Positions 22,434 through 29,023 of a DNA stretch of 29,023 nucleotides are shown here, piece after piece (position 1 is the stretch's first letter; the number at the start of each line of letters is the position of its first letter). The position numbers and the translations under genes were made by a program. Below the pieces are notes generated by a model. It saw nothing but the letters and a program-made list of their open reading frames with translations. It ran no database searches and was not told where the DNA came from. Source of the stretch: Chloroflexi bacterium UBA5189 (GTDB lineage: Bacteria; Chloroflexota; Limnocylindria; Limnocylindrales; CSP1-4); contig DHWF01000026.1 of NCBI GenBank assembly GCA_002413045.1, positions 179,602-208,624 of the forward strand, given 5' to 3'.

Positions 22434-23153
22434 GTGAGCGCCGGCCCCCAGCAGCCCGGTGACCTGCCGGATCTCCAGCTGCCCGAGCCGGGCGTGCGCC
22501 TCGGCGCGGTGAGCGTGCGGGCGTCCGCCGACCTCGACCTGGCGGAGCTGATCACCACCCTGCGCGATGCCGGCGCGGAGATCGTGGCGATCAACACGTT
22601 CCCGGCGACGCTCGGCGAGCCGGACGTCACGAAGGTCTTCGACATCGAGACGCGGAACTTCGACAGCGCCGCGGCCGCTCGCCTCCTGCGCGCGCTCAAG
22701 GGCGTCGTGAAGGCGGAAGCGCGCAAGACCCTCGGCCAGATCTTCGGGAAGCGCGTGATCATCATCGGCGGTGGGGCGCAGGTCGCTCAGGTCAACCTCG
22801 GCGCGGTGACGGAGGCGGACCGCCACAACCTTCGCGGCGAGCGGATCAGCGTCGACACGATCGCCCTCGTCGGCGAGAAGCAGATCGCGGATGCGGTCCG
22901 CGCGGTCGCCGACCTGCCGCGGGCCCACATCCTGGTCCTCGCCGGCTCGATCATGGGCGGCGAGATCACCAAGGCCGTCCGCGAGCTCCGGGCGGTTGGC
23001 ATTCCCGTGATCTCGCTGAACATGGCCGGGTCCGTGCCGAGCGCGGCGGACCTGGTCGTGTCCGATCCGGTCCAGGCCGGCACGATGGCGGTCATGGCCA
23101 TCGCCGACACAGCCCGATTCACGCTCGCGCGGCAGCGCGGCCGGCGGTACTGA
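22434..23153 (+). CDS. ACT-domain plus DUF5612 protein, putative amino-acid-responsive regulator
   Basis: This 239-residue protein has an N-terminal ACT-like region (about residues 20-98: LGAVSVRASADLDLAELITT, then VTKVFDIETRN). The C-terminal domain (about 100-230) contains the glycine-rich IIIGGGAQVAQVNLGAVTEA, ADRHNLRGERISVDTIALVG, LVLAGSIMGGEITKAV and a closing SLNMAGSVPSAADLVVSDPV. From memory this matches DUF5612, best known in methanogenic archaea and without a defined function. ACT domains commonly bind amino acids, so a sensor role in arginine metabolism fits its place between argC and an aminotransferase. I prefer the GTG at 22434 because TATAGT lies 6 nt upstream; an in-frame ATG at 22374 would start inside argC. 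It is not an enzyme I can name. Confidence 0.75.
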   Translation: MSAGPQQPGDLPDLQLPEPGVRLGAVSVRASADLDLAELITTLRDAGAEIVAINTFPATLGEPDVTKVFDIETRNFDSAAAARLLRALKGVVKAEARKTLGQIFGKRVIIIGGGAQVAQVNLGAVTEADRHNLRGERISVDTIALVGEKQIADAVRAVADLPRAHILVLAGSIMGGEITKAVRELRAVGIPVISLNMAGSVPSAADLVVSDPVQAGTMAVMAIADTARFTLARQRGRRY

Positions 23154-23157
23154 GCCC

Positions 23158-24462
23158 ATGGCCGAGCAGCCGATGACCGAGCCGATGGACGCGCGCGAGA
23201 CCGGGCGGCGATTCCTCTCGCCGGTGATGGCGCGCTACTTCGAGCGTGACTGGAGCCACGGCGACGGCCATCGCCTGTTCGATGTCGACGGCAACTCCTA
23301 CCTCGATTTCGCGACCGGCATCGCGACGACGATCCTCGGCCACCGCCACCCGCGGGTCACGGCGGCCGTCCACGCCCAGGTGGATCGGATCAGCCACGTC
23401 ATGAACGGGCTCGGCTACTCCGAGCCCGTGTCGCGGCTCGCCGAGCGCCTCGTGGCGACGCTGCCGGCGCCCCTGGACAGCGTGTTCTTCGGCAACTCCG
23501 GCGCCGAGGCCATCGAGGGTGCCATCAAGCTGGCTCGGCGATCGACCGGCCGGCCCGGCATCGTCGCGTTCGAGGGTGGCTTTCACGGAAGGACCTACGG
23601 CGCCCTGAGCGTCACCAGCTCGAACCCGAATTACCGAGCCGGCCATGGGCCGCTGCTGCCGGAGGTCCACCTCCTGCCCTACCCGCAGGCGTTCCGCGAG
23701 CATGGCGGTGATGAAGCCGCGGCGACCAGTGCAGCCCTCGGGATCGTCGACGAGTTCCTCGCCACCAGCGTGGACCCGCAGAGCGTTGCGGCGCTGCTCA
23801 TCGAGCCGGTGCTCGGTGAGGGCGGTTACGTCCCGGCGCCCGTCGCATTCCTGCAGGGCCTCCGCGAGCGCGCGGACCGCTACGGCATGCTGCTGATCGC
23901 CGACGAGGTCCAGACGGGCTATGGCCGCACCGGCCGCATGTGGGGCTTCGAGCACGCTGGGATCGTCCCCGACGTCGTCTGCGCCGCGAAGGGCATCGCC
24001 AACGGCCTGCCGCTCGGGGCGATCGTCGCGTCGCGGGAGCTCCACGAGCGCTGGGGCAAGGGCGCCCACGGCTCGACCTTCGGTGGGAACCCGGTGTCGT
24101 GCGCCGCGGGCGTGGCCGTGCTCGAGACGATCGCCGCGGAGAATCTGATCGGGAATGCCGCCGAGTGCGGCGCGCGCCTCGAGCGAGGCCTCCGGGACCT
24201 GGCTGCCGGCGACAGGCGGATCGGCGATGTCCGCGGTCGCGGGCTGATGCTCGGCGTGGAGCTCATCGGCGATCCAGCCACGCTGGCACCGGACGGCGAG
24301 CTGGCGGACCGCCTCATCGCCGGCTGCGCGGATGCCGGGCTGCTGCTCCTCACCTGCGGCGCGGCCCACAACGTCGTCCGCTGGCTCGCCCCGCTGAACG
24401 TCAGCGAGGCGGAGATCGACGAGGGCCTCGGCATCTTCACGGGGGTCCTCGCGGCGGCCTGA
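23158..24462 (+). CDS. Class III PLP aminotransferase (acetylornithine or 4-aminobutyrate type)
   Basis: This 434-residue cytosolic aminotransferase shows FGNSGAEAIEGAIKLAR (111-127), FEGGFHGRTYGALSVTSS, LIADEVQTGYGRTG (with D249, which pairs with the PLP ring) and the Schiff-base Lys278 in AAKGIANGLPLGAI. Overall the sequence resembles 4-aminobutyrate aminotransferases at least as much as ArgD, and it is longer than typical ArgD (about 400). Its location 4 bp after the ACT-DUF5612 gene, divergent from argCJB, suggests it supplies the N-acetylornithine aminotransferase step, the only standard step of the acetyl-cycle pathway otherwise missing from this cluster. The choice between ArgD and GABA transaminase remains open. 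Confidence 0.85.
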   Translation: MAEQPMTEPMDARETGRRFLSPVMARYFERDWSHGDGHRLFDVDGNSYLDFATGIATTILGHRHPRVTAAVHAQVDRISHVMNGLGYSEPVSRLAERLVATLPAPLDSVFFGNSGAEAIEGAIKLARRSTGRPGIVAFEGGFHGRTYGALSVTSSNPNYRAGHGPLLPEVHLLPYPQAFREHGGDEAAATSAALGIVDEFLATSVDPQSVAALLIEPVLGEGGYVPAPVAFLQGLRERADRYGMLLIADEVQTGYGRTGRMWGFEHAGIVPDVVCAAKGIANGLPLGAIVASRELHERWGKGAHGSTFGGNPVSCAAGVAVLETIAAENLIGNAAECGARLERGLRDLAAGDRRIGDVRGRGLMLGVELIGDPATLAPDGELADRLIAGCADAGLLLLTCGAAHNVVRWLAPLNVSEAEIDEGLGIFTGVLAAA

Positions 24463-24469
24463 GCCGCCG
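24452..24469 (+). terminator. Short GC hairpin over the aminotransferase stop codon
   Basis: CGGCGGC and GCCGCCG pair around a CTGA loop that contains the stop codon. There is no T-run, so it may be only a weak terminator. Confidence 0.3.
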
Positions 24470-24485
24470 TGCAACACTGCGATCG

Positions 24486-24989
24486 ATGGGAGCCCTCGAC
24501 AGCCGGGTTGATCGCCTCGAGGCCGCGGCTGCGGACATCGTCGGCCTGCGCGCGGCCGTGGAAGCCGGCGCGCCGTGGCCCCTCGCCGACGTCTACGGGG
24601 TGGAGCCCGAGGCGAGCTGGGGCCCGCCGGAGGTCCTGGCCCACGTCGAGGAATACCTGCGCTACTGGATGGGCGAGATCGAGCGCGTGATCGAGGGCGA
24701 CGGCGGCGCGCCCGTCCCGTTCGGGCGCATCGCGACCGACACGCTCCGGCTTGGCGTCATCGGGCGGGATCGGAGCCTGCCCCTTCGGGAGATGTTTGGC
24801 CGGATCGAGTCCGATGCCGCGCGGGTCGGCGCGCGACTGCGCGAGCTCGACGAGTCGGAGGCGTCGCGGCGAGGGCTCCATCCCGTGCGCGGCGAGATGA
24901 CCGTCCGAGAGATGCTCGAGCCCTTCCTCGTCGGCCACACCGAGGGCCACGCGACGCAGCTCCACGAGATCCTCGCCGCCCGGTCCTAG
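24486..24989 (+). CDS. DinB-like protein (second copy)
   Basis: This 167-residue protein has the DinB/mycothiol-transferase-like helical pattern. An N-terminal helix is followed by PPEVLAHVEEYLRYWMGEIE with the first metal-type His, and the C-terminal helix has VGHTEGHATQLHEILA with further His residues. It is not closely similar to the other DinB-like gene at 5471. The ATG at 24486 fits the helix start; no ribosome-binding site is visible, and only a weak AACACT lies 7 nt upstream. The next gene begins 13 bp later, so the two may be co-transcribed. The function is not defined. Confidence 0.78.
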   Translation: MGALDSRVDRLEAAAADIVGLRAAVEAGAPWPLADVYGVEPEASWGPPEVLAHVEEYLRYWMGEIERVIEGDGGAPVPFGRIATDTLRLGVIGRDRSLPLREMFGRIESDAARVGARLRELDESEASRRGLHPVRGEMTVREMLEPFLVGHTEGHATQLHEILAARS

Positions 24990-25002
24990 GCGGCGCCTCC
25001 GG

Positions 25003-25542
25003 ATGTTCATGCTCTGGGCGATCCCCGCCGGGATCCTCGCCGGGCTCGCGGGCCGCGGCCGGCTGGAGGCCCTGTCCGATTTCCGGTTCCGCTGGGGCTG
25101 GCTCGCCGTCGCGGGCCTGCTCGTCCAGGTCGGGCTCTTCACCGAGGCCGGTGACCGGCTCGCCGGCGGGTTCGGTCCGGCGCTCTACGTCCTGAGCACG
25201 CTCGCCGTGTTCGTGGCGGTGGTGCGGAACGTGCGTGTCCCCGGCATGGTCATCGTCGTCCTCGGGTCGATCGCGAATCTCGCGGCCATCACCGCCAACG
25301 GCGGCGCGATGCCGGCCGACCCTGGCGCCCTGGCCCTCGCCGGGCTCGATGGCCCGGGCCTGCACACCAACAGCGTGGTCCTCGCCGACCCGGCGCTGCA
25401 GCCGCTGACCGACATCTTCGCGATCCCGGCGGCTTGGCCGCTTGCGAACGTCTTCAGCGTCGGGGACGTGCTGATCGGGGTCGGGATCGTGCTCGTCATC
25501 GCCGCGGCGATGCGGAGGAAGACCGCCAAGGCCACCGGTTAG
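25003..25542 (+). CDS. DUF5317 integral membrane protein
   Basis: This 179-residue membrane protein has about four to five hydrophobic helices. The conserved signature of DUF5317 is visible: NGGAMPADPGAL in the middle, then LTDIFAIPAAWPLANVFSVG and GDVLIGVGIVLVIAAAMR at the C-terminus. The family is widespread in Chloroflexota, Actinomycetota and Firmicutes but has no assigned function. The ATG at 25003 (an alternative ATG lies two codons later) is 13 bp after the DinB-like stop. Its TAG overlaps the proC TAA on the opposite strand, the two sharing TTAG. Confidence 0.82.
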   Translation: MFMLWAIPAGILAGLAGRGRLEALSDFRFRWGWLAVAGLLVQVGLFTEAGDRLAGGFGPALYVLSTLAVFVAVVRNVRVPGMVIVVLGSIANLAAITANGGAMPADPGALALAGLDGPGLHTNSVVLADPALQPLTDIFAIPAAWPLANVFSVGDVLIGVGIVLVIAAAMRRKTAKATG

Positions 25543-26405
25543 GCCTCGGGCGGGACCGCCGAATCGACCGGCACGCCGGCCTCGAGCTGCTCGCCGAGCT
25601 CGACCGTCCGCCGGAACGCGGCCCAGACCGCCTCGGACAGGACCGTCCGCAGCCGGCCGGACTCGAGCTCGTGGAGTGCCGCGGCGCTCGTTCCGCCTGG
25701 CGATGTGACCATGTTTCGGAGCTCCGCCGGGTGCATCCCGGACTGCTTCGCGAAGAGGGTGCTGCCCTCGAGGGTCTCGACCACCAGGTCGTGGGCGATG
25801 TGGCGCGCGAAGCCGAGGTGGACCGCGGCGTCGATGAGGGCCTCCATCACGAGGAACACGTACGTCGGGCCGGTCCCGGAGACCGCGGTGGCCATGGCCA
25901 CGAGCTTCTCGTCGTCGACCTCGATCTGGGCGCCGAGCGCGCCGAGAAGGCTGGCCGCCTGCTCGCGCTGCTCGGCGGACGTCTCGGGCGTGGCGTACCA
26001 GACCGTCATTCCTTTGCCGAGCTGCGCCGGGGTGTTGGGCATGCTCCGGACGACCTCGCGATGCCCGAGGTGGCCCGTCAGTGCGCGGGTCGTGGCGCCG
26101 GCGAGGATGCTGAGGACGAGCTGGCCCGGCTGGAGTCCACCTCGAATCTCGCGCCCGACCCGGGCCAGCATCTGGGGCTTGATCGCGAGGATGACCACGT
26201 CGGCGCCGTCGACGGCGGCGGCATTGCCATCGACGGTGCGCACGCCGTGGGTTCGCGCGAGCGCCTCGCGCCGGTCGGCGCGCGGGTGGCTGGCGACGAT
26301 CTGCTCGGGCGCGACGAGGTTGCCCCGGAGCAGGCCGGCGATGATCGCCTCGGCCATCACCCCGGAGCCAATCGTTGCGATCGTGCGGCCCGCGAGCGAG
26401 GACAT
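25539..26405 (-). CDS. proC: Pyrroline-5-carboxylate reductase
   Basis: This protein of about 288 residues makes proline from pyrroline-5-carboxylate with NAD(P)H. The Rossmann loop IATIGSGVMAEAIIAGLL is at the N-terminus. VILAIKPQ, VVRSMPNTPAQLGKG and the C-terminal signature AVSGTGPTYVFLVMEALIDA with TSPGGTSAAALHELE are all intact. I chose the ATG at 26405 because homologues start with the same SLAGRTI-like strand and CATACT sits 8 nt upstream. An ATG at 26423 would add six residues. It converges on the DUF5317 gene and lies next to arginine genes with which it shares glutamate-derived precursors. Confidence 0.94.
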   Translation of the reverse strand: MSSLAGRTIATIGSGVMAEAIIAGLLRGNLVAPEQIVASHPRADRREALARTHGVRTVDGNAAAVDGADVVILAIKPQMLARVGREIRGGLQPGQLVLSILAGATTRALTGHLGHREVVRSMPNTPAQLGKGMTVWYATPETSAEQREQAASLLGALGAQIEVDDEKLVAMATAVSGTGPTYVFLVMEALIDAAVHLGFARHIAHDLVVETLEGSTLFAKQSGMHPAELRNMVTSPGGTSAAALHELESGRLRTVLSEAVWAAFRRTVELGEQLEAGVPVDSAVPPEA

Positions 26406-26461
26406 GGGCGCGGAGTATGCCATGGGCGCCTGCTGCGCCCGGGATCAGCCGGGGGTCAGGC

Positions 26462-26480
26462 GAGCGTCAGCGCGACGCTC
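26462..26480 (-). terminator. Hairpin at the ferredoxin stop codon
   Basis: GAGCGTC and GACGCTC form a perfect 7-bp stem with a 5-nt loop. It overlaps the last bases of the ferredoxin stop and extends into the 55-bp gap before proC. No T-run follows, so termination strength is uncertain. Confidence 0.45.
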
Positions 26481-26766
26481 AGCGCGGCTTCGCGAGGTCG
26501 ACCGCGCCGCGCGCCGCCGCGCGGTCCGTGAACCAGGTCGCGTCGATCTGCGTGTAGTTGGCCCACTCGGCCGGGACCTGGTCCTCGGGGAAGATCGCGT
26601 TGACCGGGCATTCGGGCTCGCACGCGCCGCAGTCGATGCACTCGTTCGGGTCGATGAACAGCTTGCGGTCGACGCCTTCCTCGTAGTGGATGCAGTCGAC
26701 CGGGCACACCGAGACGCACGAGATGTCCAGGACGTCGATGCACGGCTCGGCAATGACGTACGCCAT
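26479..26766 (-). CDS. fdxA: Seven-iron ferredoxin ([3Fe-4S][4Fe-4S])
   Basis: This 95-residue electron carrier starts AYVIAEPCIDVLD, typical of actinobacterial-type FdxA. Cysteines are C9, C17, C21 and C25, then C43, C46, C49 and C53. The wider first spacing (C9-x7-C17-x3-C21-P) indicates a 3Fe-4S cluster, and CIDCGACEPECP gives the 4Fe-4S cluster. The C-terminus has the usual extension with PAEWANYTQID. It is a plausible electron acceptor for the KorAB-type enzyme at the other end of the window. AGAGGAG lies 11 nt before the ATG, rather far for a ribosome-binding site. The gene is divergent from potA. Confidence 0.93.
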   Translation of the reverse strand: MAYVIAEPCIDVLDISCVSVCPVDCIHYEEGVDRKLFIDPNECIDCGACEPECPVNAIFPEDQVPAEWANYTQIDATWFTDRAAARGAVDLAKPR

Positions 26767-26838
26767 GACCCGAAGGACTCCTCTCGACTGCTCGGCCGCC
26801 CGTTTGGCGCCCGAAGGGTAGCACCGGCGTCGGCGACC

Positions 26839-26868
26839 TTGACACGGCATCGGGCGCGCCCGGATAGT
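26839..26868 (+). promoter_or_regulatory. potA promoter (TTGACA-N18-GATAGT)
   Basis: A perfect -35 TTGACA (26839-26844) is spaced 18 bp from GATAGT (26863-26868) in the 138-bp ferredoxin/potA gap. The start would be near 26875, giving a leader of about 30 nt that carries GAGG 6 nt before the TTG at 26905. On the opposite strand TACCCT (26820-26815) is a possible -10 for the ferredoxin gene. Confidence 0.55.
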
Positions 26869-26904
26869 GCCGCGATCCACGGGTCGCTCCCACCGAGGCG
26901 CCGC

Positions 26905-28041
26905 TTGACCACCCTCACCGAACCCCAACCAGCCAAGGTGGCCGGCAGCGCGGGCGGCGTCGCCGCGGTTCGGCTCGAAGGGCTCGTGAAGCGCTTCGGT
27001 GGCGAGGCGGGTCGCCGCGTCGCTCGCTCGGGGGGCACGCCGGTGCCAGGCCAGTCCGGCGTGGTGGCCGCGGTCGATGGGGTCGATCTCGAGATCGCGG
27101 ACGGCGAGTTCTTCTCGATGCTGGGCCCATCGGGCTCGGGCAAGACGACGACGCTCCGGATGATCGCGGGCTTCGAGCTGCCGACGGAGGGCCGCGTCTG
27201 GCTGCACGGCGTCGACGTCACCCGCAAGCCGCCGTTCGAGCGCGACGTCAACACGGTCTTCCAGGATTACGCGCTGTTCCCGCACATGACCGTCGGCGAC
27301 AACGTGGCCTACGGGCTGACGGTTCGCAAGGTGGCCAAGCCGGAGCGCGAACGGCGGGTCGGCGAGGCGCTCGCGATGGTCCGGCTCGCGGGCTACGAGG
27401 GGCGCAAGCCGTCCCAGCTGTCCGGCGGGCAGCGGCAGCGCGTCGCGCTTGCGCGGGCGCTCGTGAACCGGCCCCGAGTGCTCCTCCTCGACGAGCCGCT
27501 CGGCGCCCTCGACCTCAAGCTCCGCGAGGAGATGCAGCTGGAGCTGAAGGCGATCCAGCAGGAGGTCGGGATCACGTTCATCTACGTGACCCACGACCAG
27601 GAGGAGGCGCTCACCATGAGCGACCGCCTCGCCGTCTTCAACCGCGGCCGGATCGAGCAGATGGGCACGCCGGCGGACCTGTACGAGCGCCCCTCGACCG
27701 CGTTCGTGGCCGGGTTCGTCGGCACCTCGAACCTGCTCCAGGGCTCGGCGGCCGTCGCCCTGGTGGGGATGGAGGGCCTGTTCACGGTCCGTCCGGAGAA
27801 GATCCGGATGACCGATCCGGGGACACCGGTGGGCGACGACGAGGTCGGTGCGGACGGCACGATCCGCAATGTCGTCTATCTGGGGCCCGACACGCGCTAT
27901 ATCGTGGCGCTCGATGCCGGCTCGGAGCTGGTGGTCACGCAGCAGAACCTGCACACATCGTCCATGGAGGTGCTGGCCGCACAGGGTCGACCGGTGCGGC
28001 TGGTCTGGAAGCGACAGCACGTCCTCCGCGTCCAGGAGTGA
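26905..28041 (+). CDS. potA: Polyamine-type ABC transporter ATP-binding protein
   Basis: This 378-residue ATPase energises spermidine/putrescine-type uptake. Walker A is GPSGSGKTT (74-82), the Q-loop is in VFQDYALFPHMTVGDNVAYG (Q near 120), the signature LSGGQRQR is at 172-179, Walker B is LLLDEPLGALD (193-203) and the switch His is in YVTHDQEEA. The C-terminal TOBE region (about 270-378) contains VRPEKIRM. An unusual insert of about 20 residues (near 33-52, rich in Gly, Arg and Pro) separates RLEGLVKRFG from VVAAVDGVDLEIADGE, where relatives have almost none. I chose the TTG start because of GAGG 6 nt upstream; a GTG at 26938 is possible. Confidence 0.88.
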   Translation: MTTLTEPQPAKVAGSAGGVAAVRLEGLVKRFGGEAGRRVARSGGTPVPGQSGVVAAVDGVDLEIADGEFFSMLGPSGSGKTTTLRMIAGFELPTEGRVWLHGVDVTRKPPFERDVNTVFQDYALFPHMTVGDNVAYGLTVRKVAKPERERRVGEALAMVRLAGYEGRKPSQLSGGQRQRVALARALVNRPRVLLLDEPLGALDLKLREEMQLELKAIQQEVGITFIYVTHDQEEALTMSDRLAVFNRGRIEQMGTPADLYERPSTAFVAGFVGTSNLLQGSAAVALVGMEGLFTVRPEKIRMTDPGTPVGDDEVGADGTIRNVVYLGPDTRYIVALDAGSELVVTQQNLHTSSMEVLAAQGRPVRLVWKRQHVLRVQE

Positions 28042-28069
28042 CGCCGGAACGAGCTGAGGAGGAGGGACC

Positions 28070-29023
28070 ATGTTCCAGCGCAAGCTCGGGGGCCTGATCG
28101 CCGTGGCGGCGATCGTCGCCGCAGCGTGCTCGTCGGGGACGCCATCGGCGGCCCCCGCAACAACGTCCCCCGGAACCACCGCACCCGGCACTGCCGGCGC
28201 GGCAACCCCGGGCGCGACGGCCGCCGCCGTGAACGTCATCGAGAGCATCGGCCCCGGTGAGGGCGAGCTCGACATCATCATCTGGCCGGGCTACGCCGAG
28301 GACGGCTCCAACGTCGCGTCGTACGACTGGGTCCACCCGTTCGAGGCCAAGACGGGCTGCCAGATCAAGACCCGCAAGGAGGCCGGCAGCTCGGACGAGA
28401 TGGTCAGCCTCATCCGGCAGGGCGGCTACGACGGCCTGTCCGCATCGGGCGACGCGACCATCCGGCTGATCAAGGACGGCCTGGTCCAGGCGGTCGACGT
28501 CGAGAAGCTGTTCCCCGAGTGGCAGCACTTCTGGGGCCCGATGCAGAGCCCGGTCCACAACACCGTCAACGGGATCCACTACGGGCTCTCGCACGGCTGG
28601 GGCGCCAACCTGCTGATGTGGAACACATCCGTCGTGACGACGGCGCCGACGAGCTGGTCGGCGGTGTTCGCGACCAATCCGCTGCCGGCATACGCGGGCA
28701 AGGTCACCGCCTACAACTACGCGATCTACATCGCCGACGCGGCGCTGTACCTGGAGAAGACCAACCCGGCCCTCGGCATCACCGACCCGTACGAGCTGAC
28801 CCAGAGCCAGTTCAACGCGGCGGTGAGCCTGCTCAAGCAGGAGCACCCGCTGATCAAGAAGTACTGGGACCTGGCCTCGCAGGAGATCTCGCTGTTCCAG
28901 AGCGGGTCCACCGTGGTGGGCGCCGCGTGGCCGTACCAGACGAACACCCTCGTCGCGGCCGGCCAGAAGGTTGCGGACACTATCCCCAGCCAGGGGGCGA
29001 CCGGCTGGGCCGACACCTGGATG
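28070..29023 (+). CDS. potD: Polyamine-type ABC transporter substrate-binding lipoprotein (3' end outside window)
   Basis: The first 318 codons of a PotD-like extracellular solute-binding protein are present and the frame runs off the window. A signal peptide ends in a lipobox (IVAAAC, Cys at residue 20), followed by a Thr/Pro/Gly/Ala-rich linker of about 35 residues. The mature domain begins near LDIIIWPGYAEDGSN and continues through FEAKTGCQIKTRKEAGSSDE, HYGLSHGWGANLLMWNTSVV and AWPYQTNTLV, which match periplasmic-binding domain type 2 polyamine binders. GAGGAGGAGGGACC just before the ATG is a very strong ribosome-binding site. It lies 28 bp after potA, so the permease genes potB and potC probably follow. 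The exact ligand is not proven. Confidence 0.88.
   Translation, partial: MFQRKLGGLIAVAAIVAAACSSGTPSAAPATTSPGTTAPGTAGAATPGATAAAVNVIESIGPGEGELDIIIWPGYAEDGSNVASYDWVHPFEAKTGCQIKTRKEAGSSDEMVSLIRQGGYDGLSASGDATIRLIKDGLVQAVDVEKLFPEWQHFWGPMQSPVHNTVNGIHYGLSHGWGANLLMWNTSVVTTAPTSWSAVFATNPLPAYAGKVTAYNYAIYIADAALYLEKTNPALGITDPYELTQSQFNAAVSLLKQEHPLIKKYWDLASQEISLFQSGSTVVGAAWPYQTNTLVAAGQKVADTIPSQGATGWADTWM

Noticed and set aside
26479..28281. A 600-codon minus-strand frame that ends in the ferredoxin
   Set aside because: Only the last 95 codons have ferredoxin sequence. The rest is opposite potA and shows no homology that I recognise.
1..29023. Mobile elements, CRISPR arrays, tRNA or rRNA genes
   Set aside because: I saw no transposase, integrase, direct-repeat array or cloverleaf-like sequence by eye. 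A tRNA scan could not be run.

Overview
This is a high-GC, gene-dense chromosomal segment with almost no spare DNA: the longest intergenic gap is about 140 bp. I saw no tRNA, rRNA, CRISPR array, insertion sequence or phage gene. Codon use looks uniform throughout. The gene set suggests a free-living, aerobic, amino-acid-prototrophic bacterium: a KorAB-type 2-oxoacid:ferredoxin oxidoreductase, a seven-iron ferredoxin, a DUF5317 membrane protein, oxygen-dependent tyrosine breakdown and a full arginine pathway. A Chloroflexota (Limnocylindria-like) or actinobacterial source is my inference. No marker gene settles it.

Layout. (1) 1-4761, minus strand: an HpcH/HpaI aldolase, a phosphotransferase-fold protein, a CBS-domain protein and the alpha and beta subunits of a 2-oxoacid:ferredoxin oxidoreductase; the last three are joined by 4-bp start/stop overlaps. 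(2) 4779-9669: small accessory genes, namely a GNAT acetyltransferase, a DinB-like protein, an EamA transporter, a sigma factor with a membrane-anchored partner, a secreted cupin and a PEBP-like lipoprotein. (3) 9755-14916, minus strand: tyrosine/homogentisate catabolism (hppD, a cyclic-nucleotide-binding protein, a fumarylacetoacetase-family gene, a D-threonine aldolase/D-serine dehydratase-like gene, hmgA). (4) 14913-24462: arginine biosynthesis (argC-argJ-argB, argF, argG-argH-argR), plus an ACT-DUF5612 protein and a class III aminotransferase that may serve as ArgD. (5) 24486-29023: a second DinB-like protein, DUF5317, proC, the ferredoxin, and the start of a polyamine ABC transporter (potA, potD).

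Arginine and tyrosine metabolism are physically joined: argR ends inside the start codon of hppD. The argG/argF divergent region carries two ArgR-box-like palindromes three helical turns apart. Many first genes lack a Shine-Dalgarno sequence. Instead they have a TANNNT hexamer ending exactly 6 nt before the start codon, which is the geometry of leaderless transcripts. In several divergent pairs both promoters fit into 17-31 bp. The least understood items are the ACT-DUF5612 gene beside argC, the phosphotransferase whose conserved N-terminus has no usable start codon, and the CBS protein coupled to KorAB.
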